Position numbers and translations under genes: made by a program. From NCBI RefSeq assembly GCF_000190435.1, contig NC_015152.1, positions 124,001 through 188,000 of the forward strand: DNA of 64,000 nucleotides, written 5' to 3'. The notes under the pieces were generated by a model. It did no database searches, had not been told where the DNA came from, and worked only from the letters and a program-made list of their open reading frames with translations. Source of the DNA: Sphaerochaeta globosa str. Buddy. Lineage in GTDB: Bacteria > Spirochaetota > Spirochaetia > Sphaerochaetales > Sphaerochaetaceae. This document shows, one piece after another, positions 35,068 through 42,441 of this stretch. Position 1 is the first letter of the stretch. The number at the start of each line of letters is the position of its first letter.

Positions 35068-35236
35068 AACAACCCAAAATGGCGAAGAAAGGCCTTTGGA
35101 GCGATGTTTTCTGTAAAATATTGTTTTAAAAGGCTTAGTTGTGTTCTCTATCATCAAGATTGCTTCCTCTGATACACTAGGGGAAGACTATAGTCCTGAT
35201 GTAATGATGTAATGAGTAGAAAGACAGGGAAATTTT

Positions 35237-35263
35237 TATTACGCCAAAATATGGCGTAATAAA
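35237..35263. promoter_or_regulatory. Perfect inverted repeat upstream of the AlbA_2 regulator
   Basis: TTATTACGCCA-aaata-TGGCGTAATAA, 11-base perfect arms, ending 49 bases before the chosen start. It is AT-rich outside and GC in the middle of each arm, as in operators, and no T-run follows. Autoregulation by the downstream gene is inferred. Confidence 0.7.
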
Positions 35264-35312
35264 AAAGATATTTGGCAAAATATTTGGTACACTATGAGTG
35301 GAGGACGACTTA

Positions 35313-36659
35313 TTGAAATACTTCGAAACTGAAAAGGTTGAACTGAAAGAAAAGGTCACTGACTCACTCGTAAAGGATATCGAGGCATTTCTGAACAGTG
35401 ATGGGGGAAGTGTCTATATCGGTGTGAAGGATGATGGGACAGTCATTGGCGTGCCGAAGATAGATGAAACCCTGAGAGAAATCTCTGATATCATCACAGA
35501 TAAAATAGAACCGAATGCCATTGACTGTGTCCGTCCTGAGGTTGTGTATGAGGGACAGGTCATTGTCATCAAATTGAATATTTCTAAAGGTAGTTCTGGA
35601 ATCTATTGCATTAGGAAATTCGGATTGTCTTCTAATGGTTGCCATATCAGGGTTGGAACAACCTGCAAATCCTTGTCTTCCGAAATGATCAATGTCAGGT
35701 ATCAGAGGAACTTTATGGATAGTGACCTGATGATAAAAAGGCCAGCGTATTTCGGTAATATTACATTCCGCACGCTGAAGATATTCCTATCTGAAAAGGG
35801 ATACCATCTTGACGAAAACTTCTTCGAACAAAACTTTAAGCTCCGTAATCTGGAAGGACAATACAATCAGTTGGCTGAACTTCTATCGGACAAGAATACT
35901 GTTCCTTTTATTGTAGTCAGGTTCAGGGGAAAGGATAAGTCCTCCATCTCGGAAAGAATGGATTATGGCAATAACTCTATCTTGTTGGCATATGATAAGA
36001 TCCGTAATCGCCTTGAAGCAGAAAATACTTGTGTCGTAGACACTACAGTCAGACCTAGGGTGGAGAGACGGCTATTTGATCTGGATGCTGTAAATGAGGT
36101 TGTCATGAATGCCTTGATTCACAATGACTACAGAATCACAGAGCCCCTTATTGCATTCTATGATGACAGACTGGAAATAACATCTCATGGAGGTTTGCCT
36201 GTAGGCCTAACAAGAGAAGAATTCTTCATGGGAATCAGTAAGCCTCGGAATTCTTCCTTGATGGAAATCTTTGCAAAACTTGGAATTACTGAGCACACAG
36301 GGCATGGGATTCCTTCTGTAATAAGTAAATATGGAAAGGGAGTGTTCGATATTCATGATTCATTCATCAATGTTGTCATTCCCTATGACAAGGAAGTGGC
36401 TTCGTTGAGTGGCGCATTAAATGGCGCATTAAAAAGCTCTCAACAGATAGAAGCGTCTGGTGTTTCGATTACTCAACAGGAACGGAGTGTCGTCAATCAG
36501 TTGATAGTGAATCCTACATCAACCACGAAGGAGTTGGAAAAAGAATGCAGTATCTCATATCGTACTGTTCAAAGGATTATTTCCACTCTGAAGGAAAAGG
36601 GGCTCCTCGAACGAGAAGGAAGCAAGAAGAATGGTACATGGAAGGTCCGAATAAAATAA
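35313..36659 (+). CDS. AlbA_2/HATPase_c_4 domain transcriptional regulator
   Basis: 448 residues from TTG 35313. The N-terminal AlbA_2 (Schlafen-related, formerly AAA_4) domain has ETEKVELKEK and FLNSDGGSVYIGVKDDG (about 5-115). A GHKL-type ATP-binding HATPase_c_4 region follows (about 250-365; VVMNALIHNDYR, LEITSHGGLP, HTGHGI). The C-terminus has a winged HTH (STTKELEKECSISYRTVQR). TTG is preferred because GGAGG lies 8 bases before it; the upstream GTG at 35298 overlaps that site. AT-rich and mobile-looking; such genes often accompany phage defence or mobile DNA, but none of those partners is here. Confidence 0.85.
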   Translation: MKYFETEKVELKEKVTDSLVKDIEAFLNSDGGSVYIGVKDDGTVIGVPKIDETLREISDIITDKIEPNAIDCVRPEVVYEGQVIVIKLNISKGSSGIYCIRKFGLSSNGCHIRVGTTCKSLSSEMINVRYQRNFMDSDLMIKRPAYFGNITFRTLKIFLSEKGYHLDENFFEQNFKLRNLEGQYNQLAELLSDKNTVPFIVVRFRGKDKSSISERMDYGNNSILLAYDKIRNRLEAENTCVVDTTVRPRVERRLFDLDAVNEVVMNALIHNDYRITEPLIAFYDDRLEITSHGGLPVGLTREEFFMGISKPRNSSLMEIFAKLGITEHTGHGIPSVISKYGKGVFDIHDSFINVVIPYDKEVASLSGALNGALKSSQQIEASGVSITQQERSVVNQLIVNPTSTTKELEKECSISYRTVQRIISTLKEKGLLEREGSKKNGTWKVRIK

Positions 36660-36738
36660 AAATTCTTTCGTATGTATCAGGTACATAATTGTTTCAGTCT
36701 TGAACAAGTTGAGAGTTTGGTACTGTTGAATTGCACAC

Positions 36739-36959
36739 AGTCTTTTTGGGATTCCTATTCAGTCAACTCGACACGGATGTGTTCATGGGAATATGCCGAC
36801 TAGTAAGTATTGTCAGGCAGGGGAAAGGCTTTATGTAATGGTGAAGAAGAATCCCTGTCTGCTGGTGTCTGCTATGTGTGTCATAAGGGATCTCGGCATA
36901 GCATAGTCAATAAAGGTGATGAAGATTTTATTATCCTTACGGTTGTGGTAGAACGATAA
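36739..36959 (+). pseudogene. Decayed cupin-domain gene
   Basis: One plus frame ending in TAA at 36957-36959 reads as the C-terminal half of a cupin: VLSGRGKALCNGEE, then AGVCYVCHKGSRHSIVNKGD and a final ILTVVVER. Immediately before VLSG come two in-frame stops (TAG TAA) after WEYAD, and no start is found, so the gene is dead. The rest of 36660-37130 shows nothing else I can support. Confidence 0.75.
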
Positions 36960-37140
36960 ACGTAGATTTGTTGGATATGTTCCCACGAACTGACAAACGC
37001 TCAGAACAGGGTTGATTTGTTTCCCGAAAGCAACTGCATCAATACTACTGTCACAATTCATCTGGAGACGATGGTGCTTTTGACAAGGGGGTAGAACTGA
37101 CGTTGAGAGCAGCAATTCCCATTGTCGTTCGGTATACTAT

Positions 37141-37157
37141 TTGCAATGTATATGCAA
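37141..37157 (+). promoter_or_regulatory. Inverted repeat upstream of the antitoxin gene
   Basis: TTGCA-atgtata-TGCAA, 41 bases before the antitoxin ATG, directly after a possible -10 TATACT (37133-37138). RelB/DinJ antitoxins bind palindromes over their own promoter, so this is a candidate operator. Confidence 0.45.
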
Positions 37158-37197
37158 TGCATGATAACTGTGATATCCTTGGTATCAGGAGATAGAG

Positions 37198-37494
37198 ATG
37201 GCAAGCACAACTATAAGTCTACGAACAGATACCGAATTGAAAGCTCAGGCAGAAGAGATACTGAATCAATTGGGGATGACCCTGAACGGAACATTCAATA
37301 TGCTGCTGAACCAGATTGTACGGGAGAAATCAGTGCCGTTGAGCCTTTCCCTTTCGTCTCAAAACACGCTGTACGCAGATTTACTCACAGCAGAAGCTGA
37401 GAGGAATAATGGATATGTTGGGCGATCTTCAGATGATATTCTTAAAGAACTTGACTTGATTGTTGCAGCGGCAGAAGCCAGCTATGAAGTATAG
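37198..37494 (+). CDS. RelB/DinJ-family antitoxin
   Basis: 98 residues. The N-terminal ribbon-helix-helix is typical of DinJ: TTISLRTDTELKAQAEEILNQLGMTLNG, shown in part here as ISLRTDTELKAQAEE and LGMTLNGTFNMLLNQ. The C-terminal tail (about 60-98) would wrap the toxin. The ATG has AGGAGAT upstream. The toxin gene starts 11 bases before its stop, the usual antitoxin-first overlap. Confidence 0.88.
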   Translation: MASTTISLRTDTELKAQAEEILNQLGMTLNGTFNMLLNQIVREKSVPLSLSLSSQNTLYADLLTAEAERNNGYVGRSSDDILKELDLIVAAAEASYEV

Positions 37495-37783
37495 AGTCAT
37501 CATGTCTCGTAAGGCAGATGAGATGCTTGTTGTTCATGTGCGTTTTCTTGCACAGGTAAGTATTTCTGCTGCAAAAATCCTGAGAAACGAGGTAGCTTTT
37601 GTTTTGAAAAGTTTTGAAGACAATCCTTATCTCTATCAATTGGAAGCGGATTTGAATCTTCCTGCTGGAAAGTATAGAAGGGCTGTATTTGTAAAGAGAT
37701 ACAAGGCTGTATTCTTCATTTCAGGTGATACTGTGTATGTTGATGCAATTGTAGATTGTCGTCAGGAATATCGCACTACATAA
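37484..37783 (+). CDS. RelE/ParE-superfamily toxin
   Basis: 99 residues. MKYRVIMSRKADEMLVVHVRFLAQVS matches the first strand-helix unit of the RelE/ParE fold (seen in MKYRVIMSRKADEML). The second half has KYRRAVFVKRYKAVFFI and VYVDAIVDCRQEY, the closing strands. Basic residues (R, K in KYRR) and the late RQEY would be active-site candidates if it cuts mRNA on the ribosome; ParE-type gyrase poison cannot be ruled out. Overlaps the antitoxin gene. Confidence 0.87.
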   Translation: MKYRVIMSRKADEMLVVHVRFLAQVSISAAKILRNEVAFVLKSFEDNPYLYQLEADLNLPAGKYRRAVFVKRYKAVFFISGDTVYVDAIVDCRQEYRTT

Positions 37784-37921
37784 GGCTGGGAAAACTTCGT
37801 CGTAGTTCAGGTTGGGCTTATCATATTACTGTGATCAGTTCTCCTGCAATCGATGGAATTGCTATCGCTGGCAGTACTGAATATGCACTAGATTGATAGA
37901 AAACCAAGAGGGAGGTTTCAT

Positions 37922-38770
37922 ACGCAATACTACCATGTTGATGTATTCTCAAAAGGAAAGCTTACCGGTAATGGATTAACCGTTTTAATTTGCAACCGCT
38001 TTCCAACAAATGAAACGATGCTTCAGATTACCCGGGAAATGAAGCAGTATGAAACGATTTTTCTCAGAAAGCTTCAGGATTGCGAATATAGAGCAAGAAT
38101 TTTCACCAAAGATGAAGAACTCGATTTTGCGGGGCATCCGATCCTTGGCGCCGCTGCTGTAGTGCAGCTGGTGCATGGACTCAAGGAACAAGCGGAAGTC
38201 ATATTTCATCTGAATTGCAAGGATGTTTCCGTTACCAGTGTTGCCATCGAATACGGGCAAGAATATGTCTGTAGTATGAATCAGGGACCAGCACAAACTA
38301 TCGGATGCATTGCAGCATCCGACTATGCGAAGTTGATAAGGCCGCTTGGGTTAAGTATGGATGATCTTGCAAAAGCATATCCTTTAGAGGTTGTTACAAC
38401 CGGTTTATCCTACCTTATCGTTCCCATTCGCAATGGAATTGAAAACACAGGCATTATTGCAAAGGACTACGAATCGCTGGTTCTCTCCTACGGAGCAAAG
38501 TTTGTCTATGTCTTTGATATTGATGCAATGGAAGGTAGAACATGGGATTTTAGTGGGCTTGAGGACGTGGCCACAGGCAGTGCCGCCGGACCGGTGGGGG
38601 CATATCTGTGTGAGCATGGTATCTGCCAAGAAGGTGAGGAGATGATCCTTCACCAAGGGCGATTTCTAGAAAGACCGAGTGAACTTCGAGTTTTGAAAGA
38701 GAAAGAAACAGGAAACATATTTGTCAGTGGAAATGTTTCGATTATTGCCAAGGGAACGTTCTATGGATGA
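37922..38770 (+). CDS. PhzF-family isomerase/epimerase, start codon apparently ACG
   Basis: Frame starts before the first ATG (38018): codons from 37922 read T-QYYHVDVFSKGKLTGNG, the conserved PhzF N-terminus, and GGAGG (37911-37915) lies 6 bases before ACG 37922, exactly where an ATG would be expected. Full length is then 283 residues, usual for the family. Other motifs: FAGHPILGAAAV, LPxxxE-like central region, and the late GLEDVATGSAAGPVGAYL. Either a one-base start mutation has silenced or weakened the gene, or translation starts at 38018 and loses the first strand. Confidence 0.75.
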   Translation, partial: TQYYHVDVFSKGKLTGNGLTVLICNRFPTNETMLQITREMKQYETIFLRKLQDCEYRARIFTKDEELDFAGHPILGAAAVVQLVHGLKEQAEVIFHLNCKDVSVTSVAIEYGQEYVCSMNQGPAQTIGCIAASDYAKLIRPLGLSMDDLAKAYPLEVVTTGLSYLIVPIRNGIENTGIIAKDYESLVLSYGAKFVYVFDIDAMEGRTWDFSGLEDVATGSAAGPVGAYLCEHGICQEGEEMILHQGRFLERPSELRVLKEKETGNIFVSGNVSIIAKGTFYG

Positions 38771-38870
38771 GGAATCGAAGCCGATAGTACTTCGTAAGTG
38801 AAACACTGCAAATGTGTCACAACTGGGGCAGTGAAGGCAACTGAAGATAGTGTTCCCGGCTGAAAAACAG

Positions 38871-39665
38871 TTAGTGCAATATTCGACGGATGATTCCCGT
38901 CTGCCAGGAAGGCGGGAGAAGATTCAAGAGCCGAAGTAAAGGGTTGCGGTTGATAGTGTACACATACCGTGGCCGTCTGGCCCTCAGAATCCGTAATGCC
39001 AGGTTCGCAATCTTCTCTGATGGGATGCTGTGCGACTCCACTTTGTCGACGATGGTGCGGAATCGAAGTGCATTACATGAGTATAATTCAGTTGTTTCAC
39101 AGAAAGCATCCAATCGGTTTGTGGAAACCCCTAAGAGGGCGGTACTGACAGCCCCCGGACGTAGCAGCGATACACTGAACCCGAGAAGCTGAATCTCCAT
39201 GCGAAGTGCATACGCATAGCTTTCCAGAGCAGTTTTCGTTGCTGCATATATTCCGGTAAACGGAAGCGGGTCCAACGGCGCCAATTCGCTGGTTGTGATA
39301 ATAATCCTTCCGCTTGGTTCCAAGAGCGGGAGAAAGAGGCGGTTGATGCGGTACACCCCGAAGAGATTGATATTGAAGATGCGGACAAATTCTTCTTCGG
39401 GGATTTCGATCAGGGAGTTCAAATCGTACATTCCTGCAAAGTGAAGAATAGCTTGGATGGAACCAGCTTCTTCCTTGACCCTCTGAAAAGCAGCTTCCAG
39501 TTGGGCGCTGTCTGTTACATCGGCTGTGAGAAAATGGAAAGAAAACGGACCTTTTGGTTGACGATAATCCAGACCATACACGGTATATCCGGATGCGGCC
39601 AACAGCTGGCAGGTTGCGAATCCCATGCCTCCGCTTGAGCCTGTTACGAGAATGTTCATACTCAT
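38871..39665 (-). CDS. Short-chain dehydrogenase/reductase
   Basis: 264 residues. NAD(P) loop TGSSGGMG near residue 8, LHFAGMYD (the NNAG-equivalent), catalytic YAATK with upstream Ser in TTSELAPL, and a C-terminal extension with hydrophobic RNPLLRLLNLLPP that may touch the membrane. Start taken at ATG 39665, giving MSMNILVTG; no strong ribosome site, and longer upstream codons are not conserved-looking. Substrate unknown. Convergent with phzF, 100 bases apart. Confidence 0.88.
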   Translation of the reverse strand: MSMNILVTGSSGGMGFATCQLLAASGYTVYGLDYRQPKGPFSFHFLTADVTDSAQLEAAFQRVKEEAGSIQAILHFAGMYDLNSLIEIPEEEFVRIFNINLFGVYRINRLFLPLLEPSGRIIITTSELAPLDPLPFTGIYAATKTALESYAYALRMEIQLLGFSVSLLRPGAVSTALLGVSTNRLDAFCETTELYSCNALRFRTIVDKVESHSIPSEKIANLALRILRARRPRYVYTINRNPLLRLLNLLPPSWQTGIIRRILH

Positions 39666-39862
39666 ATGCCAATTACTATAGCTGAACTTCCACTGTGAAT
39701 CTACCTTGACCTGCAACCCAAGGATGCGGGAACGGAATTCGGTGATGAGGCATTCTAGAGGTGGACATGTTTGTTCGGAGCGCTCATAGTGAAGCCAGAG
39801 TTTTGATGCCTAAAGAAGGATGGAAACTGCACCAAGAGGTTTATGAAGAGAGGAGTTGGCAC

Positions 39863-40414
39863 ATGCAGATGGGCGATATCAAACTGGGTATGGTTACCAA
39901 AGAAACCATCCATGAGCACCTTGTGTTGAGAAATCTGCTGAAGATGTACTGCTATGAATGGTCCCAGTACAATACGCTTGAGGTGAATGCGGATGGGAAT
40001 TTTGCTTTTGAAACATGCGCATCCGATTATTGGACAAAAGAGGGGTATCATGCCTTGCTGATCTCTGTCCATGGTACGTGGGCAGGCTTTGTTCTCTTTG
40101 ACAAGGAAGGCCTCATTGTGCATAAGGATTATGATTATTCCCTGGCAGAGTTTTTTGTGATGTACACGTATCGGCGTGGCGGTGTTGGAAGGTATGTTGC
40201 CAAGTACCTTTTTGATTCGTTCCCTGGAACATGGGAGATAGGCTACCATCCGAAGAATACCCCTTCCGTGTATTTCTGGGACAAAGTAGTCAACGAATAT
40301 ACGAACGGGGCATACGAAGTGAGACGTTCATGCCCTGAAAACAAGTACCATGACGGGACGCTGGGAGACGTGCTCTCTTTCAATTCCTGTACATCAAGGA
40401 TGAGCGAACGCTGA
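39863..40414 (+). CDS. GNAT-family N-acetyltransferase
   Basis: 183 residues from ATG 39863, which has GAGAGGAG 7 bases before it; an earlier GTG at 39761 is possible but adds a non-conserved segment. The acetyl-CoA motif is MYTYRRGGVGRYVAKYLF (about residues 96-113), followed by W-x-I-G-Y and NTPSVYFWDKVV, the typical late motif. The acceptor is unknown; the N-terminal LLKMYCYEWSQYN resembles acetyltransferases annotated as acting on small molecules or proteins. Confidence 0.85.
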   Translation: MQMGDIKLGMVTKETIHEHLVLRNLLKMYCYEWSQYNTLEVNADGNFAFETCASDYWTKEGYHALLISVHGTWAGFVLFDKEGLIVHKDYDYSLAEFFVMYTYRRGGVGRYVAKYLFDSFPGTWEIGYHPKNTPSVYFWDKVVNEYTNGAYEVRRSCPENKYHDGTLGDVLSFNSCTSRMSER

Positions 40415-40498
40415 TTCCCACTCGGCTGCAAGGTATGGTTTTCTCTCTGCTTTGCGTAGTATAGGGTTGAAGTTTGCTACATACAGAGGAGCACGTAT

Positions 40499-41587
40499 TT
40501 GGACATGAATCGAAAAACAATCATTACAATCGGTCTTATTGCAGGGCTTCTCATTAGTATTGTCATTGCCCTTCTTGGCTTGTCGTTGTATGGCAAGGCA
40601 ATGATGGGAAAGATTCCGGCTCTCTCATTCGATGAGGCTCTGCACTACACGCTGCAGGACAATGAAGGGGCGGTTGTTACGGTAGGCCTACTCAAGGACG
40701 GACAAGCTTCCTATACCGTCTACGGCCCCGATGGGGCTATTCTTCCTCCTACGCTTCACACCTATGAAATTGGTTCTCTGACGAAAACCTTTACGGCAAC
40801 GCTGGTGGCGAAAGCCGTTCAGGAAGGAAGGATTTCATTGGACGATACCATCGATCAGTATATTGCACTGCCATCCAACAACACGTATCCAACCATCGAA
40901 CAGCTTTTGACGCACACCTCAGGCTACAAGTCACTCTATTTTGCATGGCCGATGGCAGCGAACTTCTTTACCAGGGATAACGACTTTTTCGGCATTACGA
41001 AAGCCATGGTAAGAAATCGATTGGCTTCGTTGTCCGTGCCTGACACAACGTATGCATACGAGTATTCAAACTTCGGCTATGCCACCTTGGCTCTTGTTTT
41101 AGAAGAAATCTACGATCAGGAGTATGCAGCACTGGTTACTGCATTGGCATGCGACGATTTGCATCTGCCAAATACGCACATTTCTGATAAGAACGGGGAC
41201 TTGGGCGACTATTGGCAGTGGAAGGCAGGCGATGCATACCTGAGTGCCGGTGGATTGGTGTCAACTATTGAAGACATGTTGGCGTATGCGCAGCTGCAGC
41301 TTGGCAAGCAAGGCTACATCGGTTCAAGCCAGGAAAGCCTTCAGCACATTGGTGCCACAAACGAGCAGTATGAGCTGCTGGGCATCCGCCTCGACTGGAT
41401 CGCAATGGCTTGGATAATCGATGAAGAGAACGGTTTTATCTGGCATAACGGTGCAACCAGCAAGTACAACAGCTATCTGGCCTTCGATCCTGTTCGTCAG
41501 ATAGCTGTGGTGATTCTCTCAAACCTCTCAGCGAAATCCCGTATTCCCGCAACAGTGCTCGGTGTAAAGCTGATGCAAGGATTGTAA
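40499..41587 (+). CDS. Serine hydrolase, class C beta-lactamase-like
   Basis: 362 residues. Signal anchor or signal peptide at about 7-35 (ITIGLIAGLLISIVIALLG), then the beta-lactamase/penicillin-binding fold: S-x-x-K in GSLTKTFTA (about 97-105), Y-x-N in YEYSNFGYA and a late HNGATSKYNSY (the HxG motif in place of KTG). Likely periplasmic or membrane-tethered; may act on peptides, esters or cell wall, and sequence alone does not show antibiotic resistance. Start TTG 40499 (AGAGGAG 7 bases upstream) or ATG 40505. Confidence 0.87.
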   Translation: MDMNRKTIITIGLIAGLLISIVIALLGLSLYGKAMMGKIPALSFDEALHYTLQDNEGAVVTVGLLKDGQASYTVYGPDGAILPPTLHTYEIGSLTKTFTATLVAKAVQEGRISLDDTIDQYIALPSNNTYPTIEQLLTHTSGYKSLYFAWPMAANFFTRDNDFFGITKAMVRNRLASLSVPDTTYAYEYSNFGYATLALVLEEIYDQEYAALVTALACDDLHLPNTHISDKNGDLGDYWQWKAGDAYLSAGGLVSTIEDMLAYAQLQLGKQGYIGSSQESLQHIGATNEQYELLGIRLDWIAMAWIIDEENGFIWHNGATSKYNSYLAFDPVRQIAVVILSNLSAKSRIPATVLGVKLMQGL

Positions 41588-41600
41588 TTGTTTTGATATT

Positions 41601-41628
41601 TATAGACATTCCTGTTTCTGTGTCTATA
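41601..41628. repeat. Inverted repeat after the serine hydrolase gene
   Basis: TATAGACA (41601-41608) and TGTCTATA (41621-41628), perfect 8-base arms separated by 12 bases, 13 bases beyond the stop. There is no T-run, so it may be a weak terminator or a second regulator site; its AGAC core recurs in the TetR operator 30 bases away. Confidence 0.5.
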
Positions 41629-41650
41629 CAAAATACTTGCAGTAAGATAG

Positions 41651-41669
41651 ATTAGACTAAGAGTCTAAT
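41651..41669 (+). promoter_or_regulatory. Palindromic operator in front of the TetR gene
   Basis: ATTAGACTaAGAGTCTAAT: 9-base region arms around a single centre (41651-41669), perfect apart from the central base. It lies 18 bases before the TetR ATG, where bound repressor would block transcription. The size is right for a TetR dimer. Confidence 0.75.
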
Positions 41670-41687
41670 ACATTGGAAGGCGAGTCT

Positions 41688-42332
41688 ATGACAAAGTCCA
41701 TTCGTAAGAAAAAAGACATTGAAAATCGACGAAATGAAATACTGGATGCAGTAGAACGCATCTATGAACAAGGTACCTTTGAAACGGTGACCATGGATGA
41801 AATTGCCAAGGAAGCCGAGTTTACCAAGCAAACGCTCTATGCCTATTTCAAGGGCAAGGACGAAATAATGGCGTCGATCTATGTACGTGCCGCCAATAAA
41901 ATCAATCAGATGATCAAAGCGAAGCTCGATGAGAAAGAGTCTATGACCGGGTATGAGAAACTTGATCTAATGAGGATTGTATTTACCGAAATAGCCGTGA
42001 AGAAGCCTTTCTACACAAAAATGATGTCGATCTACCAACTCAAGGATTTGCGAGAGTTCAAGAACCTGGGAATCTACGATGAGATACTTGCCAAGAATGC
42101 CAATCTGTCCAGCTACATGTCCGACTGCATATCCCGGGGCAAATTGGACGGAAGTATCGCAAGTACTGTTGATGTCCAAAGCGGTGTCTTGTTTCTGAAA
42201 GCACTCATTCTGGGAACTGTCTCGATGGTCGTCTATAATGAGGAATACTTACGCCAGGAACTGGATTTAACCCCTTTTGATTCATTGAGAAACATCTTTG
42301 AATTCAGTATGAGAGCGTTTCAATCGAAGTAA
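41688..42332 (+). CDS. TetR-family transcriptional regulator
   Basis: 214 residues. N-terminal HTH with VTMDEIAKEAEFTKQTLYAYFKGKDE shown in the segments MDEIAKEAEFTKQTLYAYF (about 38-56); helical ligand domain after it. ATG 41688 has GGAAGG upstream; the upstream TTG at 41673 adds five residues only. It sits directly before an FtsX/ABC module and two flavodoxin-like genes, probably repressing them and itself through the palindrome at 41651. Confidence 0.9.
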   Translation: MTKSIRKKKDIENRRNEILDAVERIYEQGTFETVTMDEIAKEAEFTKQTLYAYFKGKDEIMASIYVRAANKINQMIKAKLDEKESMTGYEKLDLMRIVFTEIAVKKPFYTKMMSIYQLKDLREFKNLGIYDEILAKNANLSSYMSDCISRGKLDGSIASTVDVQSGVLFLKALILGTVSMVVYNEEYLRQELDLTPFDSLRNIFEFSMRAFQSK

Positions 42333-42441
42333 CAGAAAGCACAGGAAATACCTTGTAAAGCCCTCCGGCTTCCGTGCAAACAACCGGTCATGCCACGCGA
42401 TGACTGTCAGATACTGGTATGTTCAAACACTACAGGAAGGA

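Noticed and set aside
36409-36432. Tandem repeat GGCGCATTAAAt in the AlbA_2 gene
   Set aside because: Two adjacent copies only, in frame (GALNGAL); an ordinary coding repeat in a linker.
36831-37115. 94-codon minus-strand frame
   Set aside because: Overlaps the dead cupin gene on the other strand, which explains the sequence better; no ribosome site or recognisable family.
37790-37898. Short plus-strand frame between the toxin and phzF (reads SSPAIDGIAIAGSTEYALD)
   Set aside because: No start or ribosome site, about 35 codons only, and no family recognised; could be chance.
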